This document shows positions 27,289-36,152 of a stretch of 64,000 bases of DNA, piece by piece; position 1 is the stretch's first letter; every line of letters begins with the position of its first letter. The notes beneath the pieces are model-generated. The model was not told the DNA's origin. It did no database searches and was given only the letters and a program-made list of their open reading frames with translations. The DNA is from Brevibacterium sp. RIT 803. Lineage in GTDB: Bacteria; Actinomycetota; Actinomycetes; Actinomycetales; Brevibacteriaceae. The DNA is taken from contig NZ_JAFEMW010000001.1 of the NCBI RefSeq assembly GCF_016892625.1, forward strand, positions 992,001 to 1,056,000, written 5' to 3'. A program made the position numbers and the translations under genes.

Positions 27289-27668
27289 CAGGACTCCAAA
27301 TCGTCGGCAATTGCCCGCAGCAGTGAGGCTACCTTGTTCCCGTGGGAAGAATCGGGGTAGCGGCCGTGCTGCAGTCCGTTGTTGAGGTCATCGAGTACTT
27401 TGATGACATCTTCAACCATAACTGCCATGTCTTCGGCCGGGCGTCGGCGGACCTTCGCCACCTTCGCCGGGCCGGAGAGCAGCCTGGCTTTGAGGACCTG
27501 GGCCCCGCGTCGGGAATCGACGACATCATAGTCGAGGCGGGTGCCCTTGGTGACCTCAGCGTCCTCGGGCAGGACGGAGGAGTGGAGGAAGGCCTGTGAG
27601 CCGTCCTCGGCGATGACGAAGCCGAAGCCCTTGTCGACGTCGAACCATTTCACGCGTCCGGTTGGCAT
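27288..27668 (-). CDS. Cold-shock domain protein with C-terminal extension
   Basis: 126 residues, about twice a normal CspA. Residues 1-65 are the cold-shock domain with RNP-1 (DKGFGFVI) and RNP-2-like QAFLHSS, for binding single-stranded nucleic acid. The extra 60 residues (KVRRRPAEDMAVMVEDVIKV, then LLRAIADDL) are helical and recur in actinobacterial CspB-like proteins next to DUF3027. AAGGAC precedes ATG 27668. First gene of the csd-DUF3027-MFS operon. Confidence 0.92.
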   Translation of the reverse strand: MPTGRVKWFDVDKGFGFVIAEDGSQAFLHSSVLPEDAEVTKGTRLDYDVVDSRRGAQVLKARLLSGPAKVAKVRRRPAEDMAVMVEDVIKVLDDLNNGLQHGRYPDSSHGNKVASLLRAIADDLES

Positions 27669-28163
27669 GATGTCCTTTCCTGGTGCTGCTCGCAGTTGGT
27701 ATTGCTCGTCTTTGGTGTTGATGGTCGTTGGTGTTGCTGGTGGTTCGTCAAGCTCGTCCGTGGTGATGCGCAGTGGTGCGTGGCATCAGGATCTGTTCCC
27801 ATCGCTTCGCCCGGCTGCTGTTCTCGCTGACCGCAGTTGCGCCTGACTGCGGTGTCTTCGCCTGGCTGCAACGACGCGGCCCAGGATCCTCTTCAGAATC
27901 TGATCCGGAACCGATCTCGCTGTGTGCTCGTCCGGTGTGCTCACATTCCGTCTCATCGCCCGAACGTCAGTCGAAACGGTGTGCTGGCCGAACAATGACC
28001 GGCCGATCAGCCCTAGGTGCCGACGGTGCCGGTGGCCAGCCTCAGCGCGATGCCGTCATGGTGAGGTTGGCGCCCGGCGCTGACTTCGCGACCACCTTGC
28101 ACGCTGCGAGGCGATCGCTTCAGCGGAAGTGCGTGTGCCGGCGACAGCGCCCGCGGGGGAGTT
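27669..28163. other. Intergenic region, partly TTGGTGTTG-like low-complexity DNA
   Basis: 495 bp upstream of the cold-shock operon. The part at 27,690-27,755 is a run of GTTGGTGTTG/GGTGTTGCTGGTGG-like repeats. An open frame across 27,773-28,210 gives Cys/Arg-rich nonsense typical of antisense or non-coding GC-rich DNA. I find no RNA gene or hairpin I trust. Confidence 0.55.
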
Positions 28164-28394
28164 TCAGCTCTGGCCCACCTCGGTCTGTCTGCGCCTCAGT
28201 GCTGCTCTGACCAGGGCCAGGGCGACCAAGGCGAATGCGATCGGGAGGAGGATCATCGGCAGATATGTCAACAGGTGCGACGGGGCGTAGCCCATCCAGG
28301 CCTGGCCCAGTACGCCCATGAGCGCGACTGCGCCGATCAGGGCGGCGGCAACGGCTACGACGACGATGGTGGTGTCGACACGCTTGGCTGACAA
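28164..28394 (-). CDS. Small two-helix membrane protein
   Basis: 76 residues from TTG 28394, supported by AAGGA six bases upstream. Two membrane helices (about 9-31 IVVVAVAAALIGAVALMGVL, and 43-64 LPMILLPIAFALVALALVRA) are joined by a short WMGYAPSHLL loop and followed by a basic RRRQ tail. I do not recognise the family. It is divergent from the helicase-associated gene. Confidence 0.6.
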   Translation of the reverse strand: MSAKRVDTTIVVVAVAAALIGAVALMGVLGQAWMGYAPSHLLTYLPMILLPIAFALVALALVRAALRRRQTEVGQS

Positions 28395-28452
28395 TGCTCG
28401 TCCTTTCCGAGATCTACGAAGGTCCTCTACCCATCTATTGTAACCCTCGCGG

Positions 28453-28458
28453 TAAACT
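28453..28458 (+). promoter_or_regulatory. Candidate -10 box (TAAACT) for the helicase-associated gene
   Basis: TAAACT ends eight bases before ATG 28467, giving a leaderless or nearly leaderless mRNA. Confidence 0.45.
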
Positions 28459-28466
28459 GAGCAGCG

Positions 28467-30578
28467 ATGTCAATGACCTTCAGCCAGTGGCTGTCCCACA
28501 GTTCCGATACCGACTTCGAGTCCTTCGTCCGGACCCGTCGCGATCTCCTCCAACCAGAGTCTCCGACGATCCCCTCGCTGGCCGCGGCAGCTTCCTCGCG
28601 CATCGGCGTATCCCGGGGCATCGAAGCACTGACGTCAACCCAGCTCGACGTCTTCATCGACATGGCGAAGGCAGCACGCACCTTCGCCGACATCACCGTG
28701 GGTGAGAATCGTCATATCGACGACGCCCTCGCCGAGGTGGTCCTCCCCCGACTGCGCGACCTGGGCCTGGCCTGGCCTTCGTCAGAAACCACCTGGCGGA
28801 TCCAATCGGAGGCCATCACGCTGCTGCCCACCTCGGCGGCCGAATCCGCCCGGGCACGTCCGTGGCAGATTGCGACGTCCGAGCTCGACTCGAGCGCCGA
28901 GACGATCCCGACGGCGCTCATCCACAACAGCGAACGTGCTGGCGTCGCAGAGGTCATCTCCTCATTGCGCGGGCTCGTCGATGAATTGGCCAGCTCCCCG
29001 ATCTCCCGCCTGACCAGCGGCGGCATCTCCAAGCGGGACGTCACTCGGATCGGGAAGACCATCGACCTGGGGCTCGAGCAGACGATCACCCTGCTGCTCG
29101 CAGCGAAGTCGCTGAACCTCATCGGCGTGCTCGACGACCCGCTGGATCCTCAGTGGACGGCCAGCGACGATGCGGCCGATGTCCTCGAAGGCGACAGGGC
29201 ACAGCTGTGGGCTGCACTGATGACGTCCTGGCTGCGCGAACCCCTCGACGTCACCCAGCTGGCGGCCGGGGCGAGCGCCAACGAACGCCTCACCGTTCTC
29301 GCCTCTCCGAAGAAGTCCCTGTTCAAGGGATTCAGCCAGTCACAGCCGACGATGCCGTTGCTGCGCTTCACGATCGCAGAGATTCTGCGCGACATCGGGC
29401 AGGGATCCTCACGCTCCGCCGAATGGATCCACGCGCAGGTCCTGGCCACCCATCCGCTCATCCCCGCGCACGATTTCGCGATGACCCAAGCGATCCTGCA
29501 CACCGCCGGCGCCTTCGGTCTGGCGACGACCCCGCTGCAGAATTCCGAGCACTTCGGGCCCAGCCGGTTCGGAGTCCTCCTCGCCGAAGGTCTGCGCGAA
29601 GCGATGAGCGACCAGGCCGCCCACGACCCGTCGATCGCGCCGGTGAACTTCAGCCTCGAGGGCCTCGATGTGCCCACCGACGTCGTCGAAGCAGTGCGAC
29701 TCGGGCTCGTCGATGAGGTCGAGACCGTGCTCATCCAATCCGATCTCACCGCTGTGGCGACAGGGCCCATCGAACCCAGGGTCCATCACATTCTGCGCCG
29801 GTTCGCCGTCGTCGAAGCTCGCGGGCAGGGCACCGTGTATCGCATCGACGCGGACACGATCGAAGCGAGCATGCAGGCCGGCGTCAACGCCGAGGATGCC
29901 TTGGCCCAACTCGCCGAGATCAGCGCCGAGGCTCTGCCGTCGACGTTGAACTTCCTCGTCGAGAACACGGCCTCGAAGCTGCGCCGCGTCCGGGTTGCCG
30001 GTGCCCGCGCCGTCCTCGTCGTCGATGACCCCGTCGACCTCGACGTCATCCTTTCCGACCAGGCCATGATGCCGGCCGGCCTGGAGCGTCTGACGCCGAC
30101 CGTGGCGATCGGGCAGCTGGGGCCCGAACGCACCATGCACCTGCTCGAATCCGCCGAGCACCATGCCATGCTCCACTCCCCCTCGGGACCGGTGCGCAAG
30201 CGCAAGGTGATCACACAGGCCGACCCGGAGGTGCATCTGCGCAAACGCGCACGGGTCGATGATGCCCACCTCGACGATTACATCCGCATCCTGCGCTCCC
30301 CCGGGGCCCGCTCGGCCCCGGCCACGAGCACGGACGAGCCGCTGGGACACATGGATCGTCTCCGCGAAGCCGCCGAGGCGGGCCAGCAGGTCACGATCAC
30401 GCTCGCCGATTCGCATGGGAAGGAGCGCGTCATCGACATGTTCCCGGCCACTGTCAACGGTGGGCGCGTGCGGGGCAAGGTGAAGACCACCGGCGCCGAG
30501 GCGTCGCTGTCAATCGCGCGCATCGTCAGCGTCGATGTGGCCGGCGGTCACTCCGACGGGGTGGAGGAACAATCCTGA
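28467..30578 (+). CDS. Helicase-associated (XPB/Ssl2-like) domain protein
   Basis: 703 residues; an actinobacterial partner of XPB helicase, equivalent in position and type to Rv0862c beside Rv0861c. The N-terminal half is helical with winged-helix-like repeats; the C-terminal Helicase_C_3/XPB-Ssl2 domain includes LAQLAEISAEALPSTLNFLV, ARAVLVVDDPVDLDVILSD, and ends in a WYL-like strand segment (VTITLADSHGKERVIDMFPA). There is no Walker motif, so it is not itself a helicase. It precedes the XPB gene by 58 bp on the same strand. Confidence 0.88.
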   Translation: MSMTFSQWLSHSSDTDFESFVRTRRDLLQPESPTIPSLAAAASSRIGVSRGIEALTSTQLDVFIDMAKAARTFADITVGENRHIDDALAEVVLPRLRDLGLAWPSSETTWRIQSEAITLLPTSAAESARARPWQIATSELDSSAETIPTALIHNSERAGVAEVISSLRGLVDELASSPISRLTSGGISKRDVTRIGKTIDLGLEQTITLLLAAKSLNLIGVLDDPLDPQWTASDDAADVLEGDRAQLWAALMTSWLREPLDVTQLAAGASANERLTVLASPKKSLFKGFSQSQPTMPLLRFTIAEILRDIGQGSSRSAEWIHAQVLATHPLIPAHDFAMTQAILHTAGAFGLATTPLQNSEHFGPSRFGVLLAEGLREAMSDQAAHDPSIAPVNFSLEGLDVPTDVVEAVRLGLVDEVETVLIQSDLTAVATGPIEPRVHHILRRFAVVEARGQGTVYRIDADTIEASMQAGVNAEDALAQLAEISAEALPSTLNFLVENTASKLRRVRVAGARAVLVVDDPVDLDVILSDQAMMPAGLERLTPTVAIGQLGPERTMHLLESAEHHAMLHSPSGPVRKRKVITQADPEVHLRKRARVDDAHLDDYIRILRSPGARSAPATSTDEPLGHMDRLREAAEAGQQVTITLADSHGKERVIDMFPATVNGGRVRGKVKTTGAEASLSIARIVSVDVAGGHSDGVEEQS

Positions 30579-30636
30579 GGGTGCAGGTGTTGTGCCCTCG
30601 GAAGTCACCTCGGCGTGGAAAGAAGCAGGAACTTAC

Positions 30637-32271
30637 ATGAACGGTCCGTTGATCGTGCAGTCCGACCGGACTGTGCTCTTGGAGTCAGGGCACCCCCTGG
30701 CCGTCGAGGCGGCCGTGGCGATCGCGCCGTTCGCGCAGCTTTCGCGGACGCCGGAGTACATCCACACCTACACGATCACTCCTCTGGGGCTGTGGAACGC
30801 CCGGGCCAGCGGACATGACGCGGAGTCCGTCGTCGACGTCCTCCTCGAATTCGCGAAGTACCCGGTACCCCATGAGCTTCTCGTCGACATCGTCGACATC
30901 ATGGATCGCTTCGGCGTCCTCACTCTCGTCGACAATCCGATCCACGGGCTGACCCTGACCTCGAGCGACACCGATCTGCTCGCCTCGCTCATCAGTCAGC
31001 CGGATCTTGTGGGCAAGTTCGGCAAATCTCTCGACGCCGAATCCGTCCTCGTCCATCCTTCGGAGCGCGGTGAGCTCAAACATGCGCTGCTGCAGCTGGG
31101 TCATCCCGTCTCCGACCATGCCGGCTATGTCGACGGTGAGGCCCACGAGATCGCCCTGTCCGATGATGCCCATGGCGGGCAGTGGCATCTGCGCGACTAT
31201 CAGAAGGAAGCGATCGACCACTCCCTGAGCGGGGAATCCGGTGTTGTCGTCCTGCCCTGCGGTGCCGGCAAGACCATCGTCGGGGTGGCCACGATGTCGC
31301 GGGTGCAGACGACGACGCTGATCCTCGTGACGAACTCTGTCGCAGCCCGACAGTGGAAGGACGAGATCCTTGCACGCACTTCGCTGACCGAGGACGAGGT
31401 CGGAGAGTACTCGGGCTCGACGAAGGAGATCCGGCCGATCACCATCGCCACCTATCAGGTGCTGACCACCCGCCGTAAGGGCTCCTACCTGCACCTGGAA
31501 CTCCTCGATGCCAAAGACTGGGGGCTCGTCATCTACGATGAGGTCCACCTTCTGCCGGCACCGATCTTCCGTCTGACCGCGAGCCTGCAGGCCAGGCGGC
31601 GGCTCGGACTCACGGCGACTTTGGTCCGTGAGGATGGGCGTGAGGACGAGGTGTTCTCCCTCATCGGGCCCAAGCAGTACGAGGTGCCGTGGAAGGAACT
31701 CGAACGACTCGGCTTCATCGCCACCGCGTCCTGTCACGAAATCCGCGTGCGCCTCGACGGAGGAACACGCACGGCCTATGCGCGCGCCGATGGTGAGGAC
31801 CGGTACCGACTCGCGGCCACATCGGATGCGAAGCTCCCGATCGTGCGCGAGCTCGTCGCCGACCATCCCGATGCGCAGATCCTCGTCATCGGGCAGTACC
31901 TCGATCAGCTCGAGGAGATCGGGGCCGGCCTCGACGCACCCGTGCTGACAGGGCAGACCCCGGAATCTCAGCGCCAGGAACTGTTCCGCGAGTTCCGCAC
32001 GGGCCAGATCCCAGTGCTTGTGGTGTCGAAGGTCGCGAACTTCTCCGTGGACCTGCCCGCCGCCTCGGTGGCGATCCAGGTCTCCGGCGCCTTCGGGTCC
32101 CGGCAGGAGGAGGCCCAGCGTCTGGGGCGGATTCTGCGACCTAAGGAAGACTCCGGCTCAGCGACGTTCTACACCGTCGTCGCCGCAGACACCGTCGATG
32201 AGCACTTCGCGGCCCAGCGCCGCCGCTTCCTCACCGAACAGGGCTACAGCTACGACATCGAGGTCCGCTGA
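30637..32271 (+). CDS. XPB/Ssl2-type DNA repair helicase
   Basis: 544 residues from ATG 30637, with AGGA upstream; the frame is open earlier but homology begins at MNGPLIVQSD. A 3'-5' superfamily 2 helicase. An N-terminal damage-recognition/helicase-associated region (1-170) is followed by HLRDYQKEAIDH (Q-like motif), Walker A PCGAGKTIVG, DEVH box IYDEVHLLPA, LTATLVRED containing the XPB-specific RED motif, and motif VI RQEEAQRLGRILRP. It probably acts in DNA repair with the preceding gene product. Confidence 0.95.
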   Translation: MNGPLIVQSDRTVLLESGHPLAVEAAVAIAPFAQLSRTPEYIHTYTITPLGLWNARASGHDAESVVDVLLEFAKYPVPHELLVDIVDIMDRFGVLTLVDNPIHGLTLTSSDTDLLASLISQPDLVGKFGKSLDAESVLVHPSERGELKHALLQLGHPVSDHAGYVDGEAHEIALSDDAHGGQWHLRDYQKEAIDHSLSGESGVVVLPCGAGKTIVGVATMSRVQTTTLILVTNSVAARQWKDEILARTSLTEDEVGEYSGSTKEIRPITIATYQVLTTRRKGSYLHLELLDAKDWGLVIYDEVHLLPAPIFRLTASLQARRRLGLTATLVREDGREDEVFSLIGPKQYEVPWKELERLGFIATASCHEIRVRLDGGTRTAYARADGEDRYRLAATSDAKLPIVRELVADHPDAQILVIGQYLDQLEEIGAGLDAPVLTGQTPESQRQELFREFRTGQIPVLVVSKVANFSVDLPAASVAIQVSGAFGSRQEEAQRLGRILRPKEDSGSATFYTVVAADTVDEHFAAQRRRFLTEQGYSYDIEVR

Positions 32272-32291
32272 GTGAGCCTGCGCGACATGGC

Positions 32292-33971
32292 TCAGCCTCG
32301 CGAGCGCACCACGCGGCCCTCGTCCCAGACCGGGGTCGTCGACTCGTAGACGTCTCCGTCGGAGCCGAAGACTAAGAACCTGTCGAAGTCCCGGGCGAAC
32401 CAGCGATCGTGGGTGACCGCCATGACCGTGCCGTCGAAGGCTGACAGCGCGTCCTGGAGCGCTTCGGCCGAGACCAGGTCGAGGTTGTCCGTGGGTTCGT
32501 CGAGCAGCAGCAATGTGGCCCCGGCAAGTTCGAGCAGGAGGATCTGGAATCTCGCCTGCTGGCCGCCGGAGAGTGAGTCGAAGGTCTGTTCCGCCGCTCC
32601 TGCCAGCTCATAGCGGGCGAGTGCGCGCGAAGCCGGCTCTCGTGGGAGGCCGTTACGGTGCTCATCGCCCCTGTGCAGAACGTCGAGAAGGCTTCTGCCC
32701 ATCAGGTCAGGCCGTCCATGAGTCTGGGCGAACCATCCCGGTCGGACCCTGGCTCCCAGCCTCGCCAGTCCCTCATGGTCGACGGGTGGGATCTCGACGT
32801 CGGAGACCGGCCGATGCTCAGATTCCGGATCGCTGCCGCCGGCGGCCAACAGCCGCAGGAAGTGGGACTTGCCCGAACCGTTCGATCCCAGGACGGCAAC
32901 CCGATCGCCGTAGCGGACCTCGAGGTCGAAGGGCAGCATGAGATTGCTCAGCTCCAGCCCGGAGGCGACGATCGCGATCTTGCCGGTTCGTCCGCCCTTG
33001 AGCCGCATACCCAGGTTCTGCTCGCGTGGAATGGCCTGTGGCGGCCCGACCGCCTCGAAGCGCTCCAGCCGGGTCTGCGCGGCACGATAGCGCGAGGTCA
33101 TGTCTGAGTTGTAGGCAGCCTTCTGCTTGTACATCTGCACGAGGGTCCTGAGTTTGGAGTGCTCTTCGTCCCACCGTTTGCCCATCTCCTCCAGCCGTTC
33201 GAAACGTGATTTCCTCGCCTCGTGGTAGCTGTCGAAGCCGCCGGGATGAACCCAGGCCGTGTTGCCCGCAGCAGAGAGCTCCAAGGTGATGATCTCCGAT
33301 GCCGCCTGGGCCAGGAGTTCGCGGTCGTGGGATACGAAGAGGACGCTCTTGTCGGTCTCGGCCAGCGCCTCTTCGAGCCAGCGCTTGCCCGGGACGTCGA
33401 GGAAGTTGTCAGGTTCGTCGAGGATGAGGATGTCGTTGTGCCCGCGCAGGAGCGCTTCGAGGACGAGTTTCTTCTGCTCCCCTCCCGACAGAGTCGAGAT
33501 CGACCGATCCCGGCATTGCTCGAAGCCCATCCCCAGCGCCGAGGTGGTGCAGGTGTCCCACAGCACTTCCGCTTCGTAACCTCCCGCTTCACCCCACTCG
33601 CCCAGCGCATTGGCATAGGACATCTGCACGGCGGTCGACTCACCCTCGGGCCCGAGCAGCTTCTCCTCGGCCCGTCTCACGACGGATGCTGCGGATCGGA
33701 TACGTTTCGGCGCCAACTCCTCGAGCGCCTCGGCGACGGTGTCTGCGGTGATGAACTGACGCATCAGTCCGACGCTGCCGGTGTGGGACACGAAGCCTTC
33801 GTCGGGTGTGAGTTCGCCGGTGAGGAGTCGCAGGAGGGTGGTCTTCCCGGCCCCGTTGGCACCGATGAGTGCGGCCTTCGTGCCGTCACCGACGCGGAAG
33901 GACACCGAATTCAGCAGCGGTCTGCCATCGGCCAGAGTGTAGGAGACGTCATTGATTTCGATGTGGCCCAT
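32292..33971 (-). CDS. ABC-F family ATPase
   Basis: 559 residues with two ABC domains and no membrane part. Walker A motifs are GANGAGKTT and GSNGSGKSH, signatures are LSGGEQKK and LSGGQQAR, and Walker B segments are ILILDEPDNFLD and LLLLDEPTDNLD. The interdomain linker (about 235-320) is charged and helical (SRFERLEEMGKRWDEEHSKL). ABC-F proteins bind the ribosomal E-site and act as translation factors or in antibiotic protection; this one is too divergent for me to place. ATG 33971 follows TAGCTT by six bases. Confidence 0.9.
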   Translation of the reverse strand: MGHIEINDVSYTLADGRPLLNSVSFRVGDGTKAALIGANGAGKTTLLRLLTGELTPDEGFVSHTGSVGLMRQFITADTVAEALEELAPKRIRSAASVVRRAEEKLLGPEGESTAVQMSYANALGEWGEAGGYEAEVLWDTCTTSALGMGFEQCRDRSISTLSGGEQKKLVLEALLRGHNDILILDEPDNFLDVPGKRWLEEALAETDKSVLFVSHDRELLAQAASEIITLELSAAGNTAWVHPGGFDSYHEARKSRFERLEEMGKRWDEEHSKLRTLVQMYKQKAAYNSDMTSRYRAAQTRLERFEAVGPPQAIPREQNLGMRLKGGRTGKIAIVASGLELSNLMLPFDLEVRYGDRVAVLGSNGSGKSHFLRLLAAGGSDPESEHRPVSDVEIPPVDHEGLARLGARVRPGWFAQTHGRPDLMGRSLLDVLHRGDEHRNGLPREPASRALARYELAGAAEQTFDSLSGGQQARFQILLLELAGATLLLLDEPTDNLDLVSAEALQDALSAFDGTVMAVTHDRWFARDFDRFLVFGSDGDVYESTTPVWDEGRVVRSRG

Positions 33972-33977
33972 GCGTTC

Positions 33978-33983
33978 AAGCTA
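33978..33983 (-). promoter_or_regulatory. Candidate -10 box (TAGCTT) for the ABC-F gene
   Basis: TAGCTT with a 6-base spacer to ATG 33971 on the minus strand. Confidence 0.4.
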
Positions 33984-34000
33984 TCAGCTGCCGCCGCACC

Positions 34001-34960
34001 TCAGACCGAGGTGAACTCCTCCGAGCTGACGACGACCTCGCGGGAGGCAACCCGACGAGCCAGGCGCGACTCGCCCCATTTGATGAATCCGACGCCGCCG
34101 ACGATGAACACGCCGCCGAAGAGCTGAATGGGTGCTGGCAGCTCGAACAGGACGAACCACGCCACGATCACGGAGAACGGAACCTCGACGAGGTTGAGGA
34201 ACGAACCGATGGTCGCCCCGATGTACCGAAGCCCCAGAATGCCCGTGATGTAGGCGCCCACGGTGAAGACGACGATCATCGCCATGGGAAGGATCCAGGA
34301 GACCGTGAATCCGCCGAAGTCGACATCGGCGGCGACGGCGCCGGCCGGCATCACCCCTGCGAGCACGATGACGGCCATCACGAGCGCCCCGATTCCCATA
34401 CCCAGACCGGTCAGGGCCACCGGCGGAACGTTGATGGAGTCCTTCGCAGAGACCAGGAAGTAGCTGGCCAGGCAGACTGCGGCAGCGAGTGCCATGATGA
34501 CACCGAAGACGCTGATGTCAGAGTTGCGGAGGTCGAGCACGAGCAGGAGTCCGACCATCGAGACCACCACGCCGATGAAGGTCACCGTCGCCGGCCGGGT
34601 CCGAGTCCGCGCCCAGATCCAGAACACGAGGAGCATCGGCGCCGTCATCTCGAGCAGCAGTGCCACGGCCACAGTGAGGTGTTCGACGGCGACGAAGTAG
34701 AAGCCCTGGACGCCGGCCATCGACACGAGCCCATAGATGAGCACTGTCTTCCAGTTGGCCCGCACTTCATCCCATCGCCCACGCAGAGCGATGAGGGTGG
34801 GAATGAGCAGCAGAACAGCCGAGCCCGCGAGACGGATGAGCACGACAGACCCCGGCGTCCATCCGGTCAGATACATCGTCTTCGCGATCGGCCCGGACAC
34901 CGCGAAGAAGAACGCGGAGGCAAGAGTCAGCAGGAACCCCATGACGACGGTGCGATTCAT
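34001..34960 (-). CDS. EamA-family (DMT) transporter
   Basis: 319 residues, about ten membrane helices in two EamA repeats (LASAFFFAVSGPIAKTMYL and FGVIMALAAAVCLASYFLVS mark the start of each half). The start is ATG 34960 with AGGGGG. The family exports or imports amino acids, nucleotide precursors and similar compounds; the substrate is unknown. It is divergent from a CGNR zinc-finger regulator, a pairing I recognise from other actinobacteria, so that regulator probably controls it. Confidence 0.9.
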   Translation of the reverse strand: MNRTVVMGFLLTLASAFFFAVSGPIAKTMYLTGWTPGSVVLIRLAGSAVLLLIPTLIALRGRWDEVRANWKTVLIYGLVSMAGVQGFYFVAVEHLTVAVALLLEMTAPMLLVFWIWARTRTRPATVTFIGVVVSMVGLLLVLDLRNSDISVFGVIMALAAAVCLASYFLVSAKDSINVPPVALTGLGMGIGALVMAVIVLAGVMPAGAVAADVDFGGFTVSWILPMAMIVVFTVGAYITGILGLRYIGATIGSFLNLVEVPFSVIVAWFVLFELPAPIQLFGGVFIVGGVGFIKWGESRLARRVASREVVVSSEEFTSV

Positions 34961-35249
34961 TCTTGACCCCCTGGGACGTATGCGGATTCGACGCGAACAG
35001 GTGCCCTCGCCGAGGTGGTGTATGTGGGTGAGTTGTGGTGCGGTTCAGATGTGGTGTGGAACAGGTGTGATGTGTGAGTGAGAGCTGCGGAGATGCGGGT
35101 GGCCCGGAGGGACCGAGTTGTGCGGGTCGGCCGCTGACGCGACGCGCGCTGTGCGGGCATGAGCCCTTCTTTATGAAGTATTCACCACTGCCGCGAAATG
35201 AGTCAAATGCACTTTGGTCCTTACATCCTGTGGAAGAATGTGACCCACA

Positions 35250-35837
35250 ATGACTTTCGCCAATGACATTCGATCGAACCTCACCATGCTCGTCGACCTG
35301 CTGAACACCTCCGGCGCCATCGCCGAGGAGGGAGACGAGCTGACGACTGCCGCCGGACTCCACGGATTCGCGGCCCGGCACGACTTCTCAGGCCCACTGA
35401 CGGCCACGAAGTCCGATGTCAAAGAGACTCGGGAACTCCGCGAACGCTTCGCCATCGCCCTCGATGCCAGCATCGACGCAGAAACGGAACCCGAGGCTTC
35501 GAAGGCCACAGAGCGCATCGTCAGTGAGGTCAATATCACACTCCAATGGGCCGGTGCGCTGCCACAGCTGGTCAGACATGGGGATTGGGATTGGCACCTG
35601 CACGCCGTGGGCCAGTCGGCGAGCCTCGCCGATCGGGTCGCCGCAGATGTGGCGCTGGTCCTCATCGACCTGATCCGCAGCGGTGACCTCGACAGGCTCG
35701 GGCTCTGCGCCGCCGAGGACTGCAACGCCTACCTTGCCGACTTCACCCGCAATCGTTCGAAGCGCTTCTGCGATTCCGGCACCTGTGCGAACCGGACGCA
35801 TGTAGCCGCATTCCGCGCCCGCCAAGCTGACTCCTGA
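35250..35837 (+). CDS. CGNR zinc-finger transcriptional regulator (ABATE domain)
   Basis: 195 residues. The N-terminal part is the stress-sensing ABATE-like domain (MLVDLLNTSGA, then TKSDVKETRELRERF); the C-terminus is the CGNR zinc finger: LCAAEDCNAYLADFTRNRSK followed by RFCDSGTCANRTHVAAFRAR, where CGNR is CANR. Four cysteines can bind zinc and the Arg-rich end binds DNA. The start is ATG 35250; no Shine-Dalgarno is obvious. The stop codon lies inside the first unit of a 20-bp tandem repeat. Confidence 0.88.
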   Translation: MTFANDIRSNLTMLVDLLNTSGAIAEEGDELTTAAGLHGFAARHDFSGPLTATKSDVKETRELRERFAIALDASIDAETEPEASKATERIVSEVNITLQWAGALPQLVRHGDWDWHLHAVGQSASLADRVAADVALVLIDLIRSGDLDRLGLCAAEDCNAYLADFTRNRSKRFCDSGTCANRTHVAAFRARQADS

Positions 35838-35890
35838 CCCACCAGCCTGAATCCTGACCCACCAGCCTGAATCCTGACGTACCAGAGAGA
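35831..35890. repeat. 20-bp tandem repeat over the CGNR gene stop codon
   Basis: Three consecutive units: CTCCTGACCCACCAGCCTGA, ATCCTGACCCACCAGCCTGA and the diverged ATCCTGACGTACCAGAGAGA. The following 190 bp to the PhoP-type gene hold a CRP-like site and no gene. Confidence 0.85.
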
Positions 35891-36081
35891 ACCCTGAGGT
35901 GAAGACCCAACCCTCAAGTGAAGACCGACCGGAGAATCACCTCGGCAACCGCTGCCTCCAGGTCCGCCAACTTTCCTGTACTTCACCTGTACGCGAGCGC
36001 ATATATCCCTCAATTTGTCTGGCGATTCCTGAGAGCGCATGCGGCATTCAGGCGCCTAAAGGACTTTTCTGAGAGTTTTTC

Positions 36082-36097
36082 AGTGACTTAGATCACA
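36082..36097. promoter_or_regulatory. CRP/GlxR-like site upstream of the response regulator
   Basis: AGTGA-CTTAGA-TCACA matches nine of ten positions of TGTGA-N6-TCACA, the consensus of cAMP receptor proteins including actinobacterial GlxR/Crp. It lies 56 bp before the start codon. Confidence 0.55.
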
Positions 36098-36152
36098 ATC
36101 GCATTCAGGGAACTACCACTCCACTCTCAGAGTTGAGCTTCAGACTGGATAC

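Noticed and set aside
27773-28210. 145-codon plus-strand open frame in the gap before the helicase genes
   Set aside because: Cys/Arg/Ser-rich with no pattern of coding, and it overlaps a better supported small membrane protein.
29409-30416. 335-codon minus-strand open frame inside the helicase-associated gene
   Set aside because: Shadow frame caused by high GC; the plus-strand gene has family similarity and a promoter.
30685-31866. 393-codon minus-strand open frame inside the XPB gene
   Set aside because: Antisense to a helicase with all motifs in order; no start signal or domain.
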